Below are positions 17,897-26,218 of a stretch of DNA of 64,000 nucleotides, piece after piece. The notes below the pieces were generated by a model that was not told where the DNA came from, ran no database searches, and saw nothing but the letters and a program-made list of their open reading frames with translations. The translations under genes and the position numbers were made by a program. Position 1 is the first letter of the stretch; each line of letters opens with the position of its first letter. Origin of the DNA: Streptomyces sp. NBC_01341 (lineage in GTDB: Bacteria; Actinomycetota; Actinomycetes; Streptomycetales; Streptomycetaceae); assembly GCF_035946055.1 (NCBI RefSeq), contig NZ_CP108364.1, positions 1,054,001 through 1,118,000 on the forward strand, read 5' to 3'.

Positions 17897-19114
17897 GTGC
17901 AGCAGTACCGGGAAGGCCTCCATGTCGTTCTGCGTCATCACCGGCAGCTTGCGGATCTCGTCGTCCTGGATCGCGAGTCTCAGTCCGGGAAATCGCTCGA
18001 ACAGCGCGGGCAGCGCGATGGCGGCCTCCACCCGGGACAGGGCGGCCCCGGGGCAGATGTGGGGACCGTGCCCGAAGGTCATGTGCCGTATCGGCGTCGG
18101 CCGGGTGATGTCGAAGGTGCCTGCGTCGTCCCCGTGGTGGGCGGTGTCGCGTCCGATGGCGCGGTAGGAGATCACCACTCCCTCCCCCTTGGCTATCACC
18201 TGCTCGCCGACCTGTATGTCCTCGGTGGCGAAACGCATCAGCAGGTGGGTGGTGGGCGTGTCCCAGCGCAGCGTCTCCTCGATCACCGTCTCCCACGCGA
18301 CCTCTCCGTCCAGCACCCTCCTCAGCTGGTCGGGGTGGGCGAGCAGGGCGCGTACGGCGTTGAGCACGAGCCCGATCGTCGTCTCGTGCCCGGCGGCGAC
18401 CATCGCCTTGAGGTTCCCGACGACCTCCTCCTCGGTGAGCGGCTCCCCGCCCTCGTCGGCGAGGATCAGCGCGCTGGTGAGGTCGTCGGTGGGGTGCGCC
18501 GTCTTCTCCCGCACCAGTTCGGTGTAGAACACGTCGAGTTCGGCGAGCAGCGCCAGGCGTTCCTCGTGCGGGGTGAGCATCGAGAAGAAGGCCTTGTACT
18601 GCCGGGTGAGCATGGGGTGCAGCTCCTCGTCCACCCCCATCAGGAGACCGACCACACGCATCGGCAACGGCTGGGCGAACACGGCCTTGAGATCGACGGC
18701 CCCGTGCGCGCCCTGTTCCGCGAGGGCGTCCAGCAGTTCGTCGGTGAACTTCTCGATGGCGGGCCGGATGGCCTCCAGCCGGCGCGGGGTGAGCGCCTGC
18801 GAGGTCTTCGCGCGCAGGCGGCGGTGCTCCTCCCCGTCCACGGTGAACATGGAACGTCCCGCGTCGATCATGCCGATCAGCGGCCAGGCGTGGGTGACCT
18901 CACCGCTCTGCCAGAGACCCCACGCGTCCAGATCCTTCACCAGGCGGGTGTCGACGAGGAGGCGCCTGGCTTCGGCGTGCCGGGTGACGGTCCAGGCCGG
19001 CACCCCGAGCAGCTCGATGCGGGCGAGCGGGGCGGCCTCGCGCAGCCGCTCGGTCTCGCCGTCGAGGTCCTGAACCATGGGGTCGATGACCACCGTCGCG
19101 TACGGGCATGTCAC
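17891..19114 (-). CDS. Cytochrome P450 (second of a coupled P450 pair)
   Basis: 407 aa, with all P450 landmarks intact: I-helix MVAAGHETTIG, ExxR in EETLRWDTP, heme loop FGHGPHICPG with the axial Cys at 354. The start is a GTG at 19114 overlapping the TGA of the upstream P450 (GTGA), so the two are translationally coupled. In Streptomyces a CYP157 gene is often paired with a CYP154- or CYP156-type gene, and this protein fits that partner role. Here the usual conservon signalling genes (cvnA-D) that precede such pairs are absent. The substrate is unknown. The stop codon lies in a heptamer tandem repeat. Confidence 0.93.
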   Translation of the reverse strand: MTCPYATVVIDPMVQDLDGETERLREAAPLARIELLGVPAWTVTRHAEARRLLVDTRLVKDLDAWGLWQSGEVTHAWPLIGMIDAGRSMFTVDGEEHRRLRAKTSQALTPRRLEAIRPAIEKFTDELLDALAEQGAHGAVDLKAVFAQPLPMRVVGLLMGVDEELHPMLTRQYKAFFSMLTPHEERLALLAELDVFYTELVREKTAHPTDDLTSALILADEGGEPLTEEEVVGNLKAMVAAGHETTIGLVLNAVRALLAHPDQLRRVLDGEVAWETVIEETLRWDTPTTHLLMRFATEDIQVGEQVIAKGEGVVISYRAIGRDTAHHGDDAGTFDITRPTPIRHMTFGHGPHICPGAALSRVEAAIALPALFERFPGLRLAIQDDEIRKLPVMTQNDMEAFPVLLHG

Positions 19115-20403
19115 AGCGGGGCTCCTGTCGAGTGTGCGGCGGGGGTGAAACGGACGGGGAGCGCGTTCGTCCCGCGCAGGAAGGCGGACGGCCTGCGGAC
19201 GAGATCCTGGGCGGATACGGCGAGTTCGAGATCTGGAAGCCGGTCGAGGAGCACCTCGATTCCGGTACGGGCGATGGTCTCCGCGATCTCCTGCGCGGGG
19301 AACGGGCAGCGGTACTCGCCGTGGCTGAAGGCCAGGTGCGATCCGTTGCTCGCGTGGCCGCCGGCCTCGCCGGTGCCGAGATCCTGGCGTATCAGCGGGT
19401 CGGTGTTGGCGGCGCCCAGGCCGAGCAGGAGCATGTCACCCTCGCGAATGGCCCGTCCGCCGAGCCGGGTGTCGCGGACCGCCCAGCGCCCGGCGAGGAT
19501 CTGGGTGGGGCTCTCCTCCCACAGGACCTCGTTCATCGCGTCGCCGATACTGCGCCGCCCGCCGGCGAGGGACTGGGCGAACTGGTCCTCGGTGAGCATC
19601 AGCCGCAGGGAGTTGCTGATCCAGTCGGCGGTGGTGAGGTGCCCGGCCGCGGTGACGGCCATCAGGTCGAGCGCGTACTCCTCGTCGGTGAAGGGCTCCG
19701 GGTCGGCGAGCATCCGGGAGGTGACGTCGTCACCGGGCGCGACCCGCTTGACCGCCACCAGCCGCCGCATGTGGTCGCCGAAGCGACCGTACGCCTCCTG
19801 GGCCCCCGGGCCCCCGTCGGCCAGGTCCTTCAGGACGCGGGCGATGTCCGCCCCCTCCGCGTCGGGGAAGCCGACGAGGCGGGAGAGCACCAGCACGGGA
19901 AGTGGCTCGGCGAACTCGGCGACGAGATCGGCCGCGCCACGGGCGCAGACGGCGTCCACGAGCCGGTCGGCCAGTTGCTCGCAGTGACTGCGGATCTCGA
20001 ACGGATCGGCGGCTTCGAGCGCGGGCACCACCATCGCGGAGTGCCGCCGGTGCTCGGCTCCCGCGGTGAAGTAGATGGACGGCATGGGCCGGCCGACCAT
20101 GGGAAGCAGAGGCCAGTCCTCGGGAACGTGCTCCCACTGGTTCCACAGGCCGACGTCCCTCGGGAAGAGTTCCCCGTCGCTGGTCACCTGATGGAGCTCG
20201 CGGTATCCGACGACCAGCCAGGCCGGGAGACCACCAGGGAGTTCGACGGGCACGACGGGGCCGTGCGAATGGCGCACACTCCGGTACAGAGCCTGCGGTT
20301 CGACGTCGAACCCGGGTCCGCCGAGGGGAACGGGAGCGGTCGCGGCATGCGCGGGGCAGCCTCCGGCGGACGCGGGAACGCCGGATAAGTGCGGGTTCGT
20401 CAT
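19111..20403 (-). CDS. CYP157-like cytochrome P450 lacking the ExxR motif
   Basis: 430 aa. The heme loop FSHGEYRCPFP carries the axial Cys at 366. At the place of the otherwise nearly invariant K-helix ExxR it has EVLW (residues 292-295), followed by EESPTQ. This ExxW replacement is the known peculiarity of the CYP157 family. The I-helix reads AAGHLTTADW, with Leu where most P450s have an acidic residue before the Thr pair. Together these suggest altered oxygen activation. The ATG at 20403 has GAGGAG eight bases upstream. It is first in a two-P450 operon; no ferredoxin gene is adjacent. Confidence 0.9.
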   Translation of the reverse strand: MTNPHLSGVPASAGGCPAHAATAPVPLGGPGFDVEPQALYRSVRHSHGPVVPVELPGGLPAWLVVGYRELHQVTSDGELFPRDVGLWNQWEHVPEDWPLLPMVGRPMPSIYFTAGAEHRRHSAMVVPALEAADPFEIRSHCEQLADRLVDAVCARGAADLVAEFAEPLPVLVLSRLVGFPDAEGADIARVLKDLADGGPGAQEAYGRFGDHMRRLVAVKRVAPGDDVTSRMLADPEPFTDEEYALDLMAVTAAGHLTTADWISNSLRLMLTEDQFAQSLAGGRRSIGDAMNEVLWEESPTQILAGRWAVRDTRLGGRAIREGDMLLLGLGAANTDPLIRQDLGTGEAGGHASNGSHLAFSHGEYRCPFPAQEIAETIARTGIEVLLDRLPDLELAVSAQDLVRRPSAFLRGTNALPVRFTPAAHSTGAPL

Positions 20404-20829
20404 CGTACGGACTCCTCGAAGACGGCTTCGCGCGTTGGGGCCATACGATCAACGCGGCTCCACTATAGGGAGGTTGCGTGAGGCTTTGGGCACGGATCGT
20501 GACGCCGGTCCGGGCGGAGAGCCTTCACGGCGGCCGGGCTCGTAGGCCCGCGCCTCCGCAGCGCCGACGGGGCTGGGGGGCTACATGGTGCGCGTCGCCA
20601 GAACCCTCACCGGAGTGGGGCAAGGTCCCGGTGGGCACCGCACGCTCCCGCTCGTCCCGTGCCTGTGCGCGCCTGCGCCGGCTCGCCGACCAGAAACTGG
20701 CGGCGAAGCGACCGGAACTACGGACCGGCGGGGGAGAGGCGCAGAGTGAGGCCGGGGTCGCGGCATCTGGACCAGGCGCGACAACTCCCGGCCCGAGCCG
20801 AGGGCTTTCCCGAGGCACCTCTCTACGCG
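20404..20829. other. Intergenic, no gene seen
   Basis: Upstream region of the P450 pair leading into the decayed kinase-helicase locus. The open frames here are low-complexity Arg/Pro/Ala sequence without recognisable domains. Confidence 0.4.
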
Positions 20830-20958
20830 TCATTGACAGTCCGTCGCCGACCACTCCGGTGCCATGCAGACCGGGGTGCCGACCACCTGGTTGGGCGCGG
20901 TGAGTGACACGTTCGACTCGGCGAAGACGGCAAGGCCGAAGTCGATGACCTTGGGGCC
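20830..20958 (-). pseudogene. Fragment of a Ser/Thr protein kinase (activation segment only)
   Basis: About 42 codons on the minus strand encode a kinase activation segment. It starts [12 protein letters not shown] (the DFG motif) and runs to VVGTPVCMAPEWS (the APE motif), then ends at a TGA. Nothing upstream in this frame encodes the N-lobe or catalytic loop, and nothing downstream encodes the C-lobe, so it is a remnant. It lies head-to-head with another kinase remnant on the plus strand. Confidence 0.7.
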
Positions 20959-21037
20959 GTGGATCTCCGACGTCTCCCGGCTGGTGCAGCACATCGCCCC
21001 TCTGTGCAGGCTTCTGCGTTCGCAACCGACGCCATGA

Positions 21038-21505
21038 GACCGAGCATTCGGTCACGGAGGTATGGGGCAGGTCTTCCTCGGTGAATCGCAGGGCGGCGAG
21101 CCTGCTGCCGTGAAGGTCATCAAGCCGACGGTGGTGGACTCCGAGTCGCGGCAGCGGTTCGCGCAGGAGATCGAGATCCTCAAGACCGTATGGGGCCCGC
21201 GCATCGCGGCCTTCCTGGGCGCGGACCCCGAGGCGGAGCAGCCCTGGCCGGCGACCGAGCAGCAGGTGGTGGACAGCGATTTCGGTCCGCTGCCGTCGGC
21301 CTCCGCGCATGTCCTGGCCAACCGGATGGCTCTGGCGCTCATGGCCATCCATGAGGCCGGAATCGTCCACCGGGATCTCAAACCGTCCAACGTGCTGCTG
21401 ACGCCGGACGGACCGAAAGTCATCGATTTCGGCATGGTCCGTGATCGTCGGCTGTCGCCGACACCCGCCCCTCGCGGGGCGTGTACACGAAAGGCGCCGT
21501 CGTGA
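21038..21505 (+). pseudogene. Truncated Ser/Thr protein kinase
   Basis: The frame carries the kinase N-lobe and catalytic loop: glycine loop [12 protein letters not shown], the Lys in AAVKVIKP, catalytic [11 protein letters not shown] and [10 protein letters not shown]. It stops being kinase-like right after DFG; the activation segment, APE motif and C-lobe are missing. A stop codon (21035-21037) lies just upstream of the glycine loop, so the first residues of a normal kinase are also gone. An internal ATG at 21062 could start a 147-residue peptide that could not be an active kinase. It directly precedes the helicase remnant in the same orientation, suggesting a former kinase-helicase operon. 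Confidence 0.75.
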
Positions 21506-22750
21506 AGCCCACCTCGGCCGCCGCACAGTTGCGCGGCAGTCTGACCCAGTACCTCACGACGACGTACGCCCTGGCCGACGAGGACACCAGGCTTGCGCTG
21601 GAGCGGTTCCTCGGAGACCCGGAGTCGGGGATCTTCCGGGGTCCCTACCTGCGGATCCGGACGCCGTTCCACACGGCTGACGACGGATGGCAGTCGGCGC
21701 TGGAGTGGGACCCCGGTTAACCGCCGTACCGCCACCAGGCGAGGGCGTGGGAACGGCTGAGCACCCTGCGCGGGCCGGCGGCGCCGACGCTGGTGACGAC
21801 AGGGACGGGTTCGGGCAAGACCGGGTCGTTCCTGGTACCCGTGCTGGATCACTGTCGTCGCCAGAGAGCGCTGGGGCGGCAGGGTGTGAAGGCGGTTCTG
21901 CTGTACCCGATGAACGCCCTGGCGACGGACCAGGCCGGGCGTATCGGCGAGTATCTGGCGCAGCCGGAGCTGGCGCAGGTCACGGCCGGGCTGTACATCG
22001 GGGACCGGCCCGACACCGACTTCCGACGGGTGATGACGCGGCGCGAGGAAATGCGCAGGACGCCGCCGGATGTGCTGGTCACCAACTACAAGATGCTGGA
22101 TCTGCTGCTGCAGCGGGCCGAGGACCGGTCGCTGTGGGAGGGCGCCGACCTCACGTATGTGGTGCCCGACGAGTTCCACACGTACGACGGGGCGCAGGGC
22201 ACCGATGTCGCGAAGCTGCTGCGCCGGCTCGGGGCGACGGTCGGGGCTTCACGGGCGGGACGGCCGCTCGGTGACATCTGCCCGGTGGCGACGTCGGCGA
22301 CGCTGGGTGAGGGCACCGGTGGGCTCGGCGGGATCCTGGAGGTGGCCGAGCAGGTCTTCGGGGTGCCGTTCGGGGCGGAATCGATCATCGGTGAGGAGCG
22401 GCTGACGGCCGACCAGTTCGTCGGTGACGTGAACTACGAGCTGCCCGATCCGCCCACACCGAAGGAGGTGATCGAGGCGTCGGGGGGCCCGGGGATCGAG
22501 TCCCGGCCGGACCGTCTCGACCTCGACGAGCTGGCGTATCTGCTGCTGAACAGGCGCGCACTCGATCCCTTCAAGCTCGGGCGCATGCTCAAGCAGCACG
22601 ACTTCACGCACGAGGTGCTCGCCCTGTTGGACGGGGACCCGCTGGACGAGTGGGGGCTGCGCGACCGCATGGCCCGCTTCGGGTACGCGTGGGCGCACAC
22701 CGGCCGAGGCGACCGAGGCCCTGGACGCCCTGACGACGCTGACCCGCTAG
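21502..22750 (+). pseudogene. Broken large DEAD-type helicase
   Basis: The N-terminal part of a large superfamily 2 helicase lies in one frame, interrupted by an in-frame TAA at 21718-21720. After the stop the same frame resumes with PPYRHQARAWERLST (the upstream Q-motif-like region), Walker A TGTGSGKTGSF, VLLYPMNALATDQAGR, VTNYKMLDLLL, the DEFH Walker B variant in DEFHTYDGAQGTDVA, and VATSATLG. Near 22700 a shift to another frame (AEATEALDALTTLTR, stop 22748-22750) ends the similarity. The second helicase domain and the C-terminus are missing. Intact relatives, of the Lhr/YprA-like or defence-associated kind, are much longer. GTG 21502 is the likely original start ([12 protein letters not shown]). 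Confidence 0.8.
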
Positions 22751-22933
22751 CCCGACCGGCGGTTCTGCGGAGTGGCGGCCGGCAATACGAGCACCCCTAT
22801 AGCAGCGAGCTGCAGCCGCGAGTGCTCTGACAGGGTGGGAAGAGCGCAGCCGTCCGCTCTGCTCCGCGACCGGCATCCCCTGCTGCGGCCGAACCGTCGT
22901 CGACGGGCCTGGAACCCGTGGTGGGATGGTTCT

Positions 22934-23326
22934 GTGAGCCGCACCGCCGAAGAGACCAACCGCCGCATGCTCCGGGCCCGGGACGCGATGGACCGCGCGT
23001 ACGCGCAGCCGCTGGACGTACCGGCCCTGGCGCGGATCGCCCACGTCTCCCCGGCGCACTTCGCCCGCACCTTCCGCGCCACCTTCGGCGAGACACCGCA
23101 CCGCTATCTGCAGCGCCGCCGGGTCGAGCGGGCGATGTTCCTGCTGCGGGAGAGCGACCGCAGTGTCACGGACATCTGTTACGAGGTCGGCTTCGGCAGC
23201 ACCGGTACCTTCAGCCGCACGTTCCGCGACATCGTCGGCCGGTCGCCGAGGACGTACCGGAAGGAGACGGCGGCCGTGAACGTACCCACGTGCTTCACAA
23301 AGGCGTGGACGCGGCCGACCGCCTGA
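22934..23326 (+). CDS. Small AraC-family transcriptional regulator
   Basis: 130 aa, little more than the AraC DNA-binding domain. Two helix-turn-helix segments are visible: PALARIAHVSPAHFARTF near residue 33, and VTDICYEVGFGSTGTFSRTF near residue 80 with the family PRTYRK end. A separate effector domain is absent. The GTG at 22934 begins the domain-proximal sequence. An adjacent VOC-domain gene 85 bp downstream in the same direction is a pairing seen repeatedly in Streptomyces, so the VOC gene is the likely target. Confidence 0.9.
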   Translation: MSRTAEETNRRMLRARDAMDRAYAQPLDVPALARIAHVSPAHFARTFRATFGETPHRYLQRRRVERAMFLLRESDRSVTDICYEVGFGSTGTFSRTFRDIVGRSPRTYRKETAAVNVPTCFTKAWTRPTA

Positions 23327-23411
23327 GCGCCTCCGCGGCCCCTCCGCACGGGCGGCCGGATGAGCAGTTTCGGATAAGTTTTCTCCCGGCCCGCCGATTA
23401 GCGTGGTCCAC

Positions 23412-23822
23412 ATGTTCAACGCGATCACACACTCACAGATCTACGTCCTCGACCAGGACGAGGCCCTCGACTTCTACGTCGGCAAGCTCGGCCTGGAGGT
23501 CAACGCTGACGTCGACATGGGCTTCATGCGCTGGCTCACGGTCAGCGTCCCCGGCCACCCCGACCGCCAGGTCCTGCTGGAGAAGCCCGGTCCGCCGGCG
23601 ATCTCCGAAGAAACGGCCGAGCAGGTCCGCGAACTGCTGACCAAGGGCGCACTGGGCAGCGCGCTCATCCTCACCACGGACGACTGCCGCAAGACGTACG
23701 AGACGCTGCTGGCCCGGGGCGTGGAGTTCACCGACGAGCCGACGGAGCGCCCCTACGGGATCGACTGCGGTCTGCGCGACCCCTTCGGCAACCACCTCCG
23801 CTTCACCCAGCTGAAGGGCTGA
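23412..23822 (+). CDS. VOC (glyoxalase/bleomycin-resistance fold) family protein
   Basis: 136 aa, a complete single-unit VOC protein with paired beta-alpha-beta-beta-beta modules. It starts HSQIYVLDQDEALDFYVGKLG, where the His and the Glu of the later block (RDPFGNHLRFTQ) lie at the usual metal-ligand regions. The precise activity (isomerase, dioxygenase or resistance binding) cannot be told. Two starts are possible: ATG 23412 or an in-frame GTG at 23403. Neither has a strong ribosome binding site, and the mRNA may be nearly leaderless. It is probably controlled by the upstream AraC-type regulator. Confidence 0.88.
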   Translation: MFNAITHSQIYVLDQDEALDFYVGKLGLEVNADVDMGFMRWLTVSVPGHPDRQVLLEKPGPPAISEETAEQVRELLTKGALGSALILTTDDCRKTYETLLARGVEFTDEPTERPYGIDCGLRDPFGNHLRFTQLKG

Positions 23823-24105
23823 GAACCGAGGGCCGGGGCGCTTGGACGGCGGTGGCGTTCGGCCACCTGCTCCAGCCGCCCCCGCCCCGGGCGGGTCTCG
23901 CACCGCTGCCCGGGACCGGCTGTACAGGTCCTGGTGGGGCGGCCCTAGTGAGTCCTGGCTGAGGCCGGCGTGTGATAAGTGCGGCTGTGCGGCCTGCGCA
24001 ACCGGCCCCCCGGGCCGGCCCGGGCCCACCGTTCTCTGCCATCGCGTCGCACAGGCACCACCTTGTGAAGGTTCGACCCGCAATGTTCGGGTTCCCGGTC
24101 GGGGC
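23823..24105. other. Intergenic, no gene seen
   Basis: GC-rich spacer between the VOC gene and the promoter of the YceI gene. No convincing ORF, hairpin or operator was found. Confidence 0.4.
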
Positions 24106-24135
24106 TTGCGAGCACTTCTTACGCGCAGGTAACTA
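24106..24135 (+). promoter_or_regulatory. Likely vegetative promoter of the YceI gene
   Basis: TTGCGA (24106-24111) and TAACTA (24130-24135) with an 18-bp spacer match a sigma-70-type promoter. The start codon is only 8 bases past the -10 box, so the transcript would be leaderless or nearly so. Confidence 0.55.
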
Positions 24136-24143
24136 AGTGTGTC

Positions 24144-24800
24144 ATGAACCTCTTCAGCCGTAGCTCCTTGCTCCGACGACCGGAGGCCCCCGTCAAGGAG
24201 CCGTCCGCCGGGTCCGCGGCCACCGGTGGGGCCGTCCTGCCGGATCCCGCCCTGGCAGCCCTGACCGGAGAGTGGATGATCGACCCCGCGCACAGCCGGA
24301 TCGGTTTCTCCGTGCGGCACGCCATGGTGACGACGGTCCGCGGCTCCTTTCCGGAGTACGAGAGCCGGCTCTACTTCGACGGGCGCAACCCCGCGCGCTC
24401 CCGCGCCGAGATCTCGGTGTCCACGGCGAGCGTCGACACGGGTGTGGAGCAGCGGGACGCGCATCTGACGGGACGCGACTTCCTGGATGCCGGACGGCAC
24501 CCGCGGATGACCTTCATCAGCAGCGTCGTGCAGCTCGTGGGCAAGGACGTCTACCGCATGACCGGCGAACTGACGATCAAAGACACGAGCCGCCCCGTGG
24601 TCCTGGAACTCACGTACATCGGCTACGTCACCGACCCGTTCGGCTATGAGCGTGTCGGCTTCGACGGGACCACCACCATCAACCGTTCCGACTGGGGCCT
24701 GACGTACAACACGAGGCTTGCGGAGGGCGGCGCGATGGTCAGCGAGAGGCTCCGGCTGCAGTTCGACATCGCCGCCATCCGCACCCCGGTGGCATCCTGA
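24144..24800 (+). CDS. YceI family protein
   Basis: 218 aa. Residues about 42-215 form a YceI domain, a lipocalin-like barrel that binds isoprenoid lipids. Recognisable blocks are WMIDPAHSRIGFSVRHAMV, FLDAGRHPRMTFIS and the closing INRSDWGLTYN. The first about 40 residues are a Pro/Ala-rich extension without a clear signal peptide, so a cytoplasmic location is likely. It is monocistronic, with a near-leaderless promoter, and converges on the MocR gene. Confidence 0.92.
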   Translation: MNLFSRSSLLRRPEAPVKEPSAGSAATGGAVLPDPALAALTGEWMIDPAHSRIGFSVRHAMVTTVRGSFPEYESRLYFDGRNPARSRAEISVSTASVDTGVEQRDAHLTGRDFLDAGRHPRMTFISSVVQLVGKDVYRMTGELTIKDTSRPVVLELTYIGYVTDPFGYERVGFDGTTTINRSDWGLTYNTRLAEGGAMVSERLRLQFDIAAIRTPVAS

Positions 24801-24852
24801 CGAACGGGGTGGCGAGGGCGCCTCAGCGCGCGCTCGCACCGCCGAACCGCAC

Positions 24853-26172
24853 CTACCCACCGTAGACCGCCTGTGACTCCGTGAGCGTGTCCACGAAGTC
24901 GCGCGCGAACACGCCGGCCTCGGCCGGTGTCAGGGTCGCTGTCGTGACGCGCACCCCGGGCGGGGACGCGATGCGGAAGCGGGTGCCGGCCGCGATCCAC
25001 CAGCCCCTGCTGCGCAGGCCGTTGACGACGGCCGACTCGTCCCGGACGGGTACCCACACGTTCAGTCCGCTCTCCCCGTGGGACGCGATGCCGTACTCCC
25101 CCAGAGCGGCGCCGAGTGCGTCGCGGCGAGCCGTGTACGTACGCGACGCGCCGGCCACCAAGCGGGTCACGGCCGGGTCGGTGAGCAGGTCGGCGACGGT
25201 CGCCTGGAGGATGTGGCTGACCCAGCCGGAGGTGAGCAGCATCCGTCCGTCGTGACGCGCGAGAGTCGCGGGGTCGCAGGCCAGGGCGGCCCAGCGCAGG
25301 TCGATGCCGAGGTGCTTGGAGACGGTGCGCACCTGCGCCCAGCGTGGCAGGTCGCCGGACGCGAGCGTCACCGCCCCGGCACCCGAGATCTCGGCATTGT
25401 GGTCGTCCTCGACCACGAGCACGTCCCGGAAGTCCCCGAGTACTGCCAGGAGTTCGTCCCTGCGCTCCGGGGTGAAGCGCGCGCCCAGCGGGCTCTGTCC
25501 GCGAGGGCTGCAGACCACGGCCCGGGCGCCCGCTCGCAGGGCTCCGCGCAGGGCCTCCGGGCGGATGCCGTCGTCGTCGACGGCGACCGGGAGCATGCGC
25601 AGCCCGAGGGCGGGGACCAGGTCCAGGAGGTGGTGGAAGCCGGGATCCTCGACGGCCACCGCGTCACCGGGTCTGAGTTCGGTGGTGAGCAGCCGGGCGA
25701 TGCAGTCCAGAGCCCCGTGCGCGAACGTCACTGCCCCGGCGGGTACGCCGTCCCGGGCGAACCACGCGCGGGCGGCGTCCTCCAGGGCGGAGAGTCTCGG
25801 GGAGGCGCGGTGTGATCCCGGGACGGGTTCGACGCGCGGCGGCGGCGACAGCACCGGGAGGCAGGCGGGATCGGGGTGGCCCCCTGCCAGGTCACGCAGG
25901 CCGGACGGCACGCGGGGCGGCCTCCGCGAGGTGACGGCGGGGGCGGACGCGACCACCGTGCCGCCGCGACCGAGGGTCACCACGACGCCCCGCCCGCGAA
26001 GCTCCTTGTACGCCGCCGCGACTGTGCCTGCGCCTACGCCCAGTTCACCGGCGAGCCGCCGCACCGGAGGCAGCGAGGCGCCCGGCCGGAGCGTGCCGTC
26101 GGCGACCCGGCTCTCGACCGAGGCGGAAATGTCCCTGGCCGTTCCGCCCGTGATCCCATATTGTTCTGCCAC
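24853..26172 (-). CDS. MocR-type GntR regulator with aminotransferase-like domain
   Basis: 439 aa. Residues about 10-75 form a GntR winged helix (SLPPVRRLAGELGVGAGTV). A class I aminotransferase-like domain occupies about 100-435, with the PLP-lysine motif TVSKHLGIDLRW and the nucleotide-site Asp in VVEDDHNAEI. It should sense PLP or an amino compound and control the divergent MFS gene. The start is a GTG at 26172. An open frame continues upstream but crosses the operator palindrome, so the shorter start is preferred; no strong ribosome binding site exists. The operator TTTGTA-N4-TACAAA lies 10 bases upstream. Confidence 0.9.
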   Translation of the reverse strand: MAEQYGITGGTARDISASVESRVADGTLRPGASLPPVRRLAGELGVGAGTVAAAYKELRGRGVVVTLGRGGTVVASAPAVTSRRPPRVPSGLRDLAGGHPDPACLPVLSPPPRVEPVPGSHRASPRLSALEDAARAWFARDGVPAGAVTFAHGALDCIARLLTTELRPGDAVAVEDPGFHHLLDLVPALGLRMLPVAVDDDGIRPEALRGALRAGARAVVCSPRGQSPLGARFTPERRDELLAVLGDFRDVLVVEDDHNAEISGAGAVTLASGDLPRWAQVRTVSKHLGIDLRWAALACDPATLARHDGRMLLTSGWVSHILQATVADLLTDPAVTRLVAGASRTYTARRDALGAALGEYGIASHGESGLNVWVPVRDESAVVNGLRSRGWWIAAGTRFRIASPPGVRVTTATLTPAEAGVFARDFVDTLTESQAVYGG

Positions 26173-26181
26173 AGAAGACAG

Positions 26182-26197
26182 TTTGTACCGATACAAA
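26182..26197. promoter_or_regulatory. Operator for the MocR regulator
   Basis: TTTGTA-CCGA-TACAAA is a perfect inverted repeat in the 46-bp gap between the divergent MocR and MFS genes. Its position would allow one bound regulator to control both genes. Confidence 0.75.
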
Positions 26198-26218
26198 GCA
26201 CCTGTCAAGGGGGAACGG

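Noticed and set aside
16706..19987. Very long plus-strand open frame opposite the ATP-grasp and P450 genes
   Set aside because: Its translation is Arg/Gly/His/Val-rich with no recognisable motif, whereas the opposite strand encodes P450s with complete heme loops.
20478..20903. Possible gene upstream of the decayed kinase region
   Set aside because: The translation is low-complexity and overlaps the minus-strand kinase remnant; no family resemblance.
20830..22750. Interpretation as a functional DISARM or Pgl defence system
   Set aside because: No methylase, phosphatase or other partner gene is present, and both the kinase and the helicase are broken, so only a remnant can be claimed.
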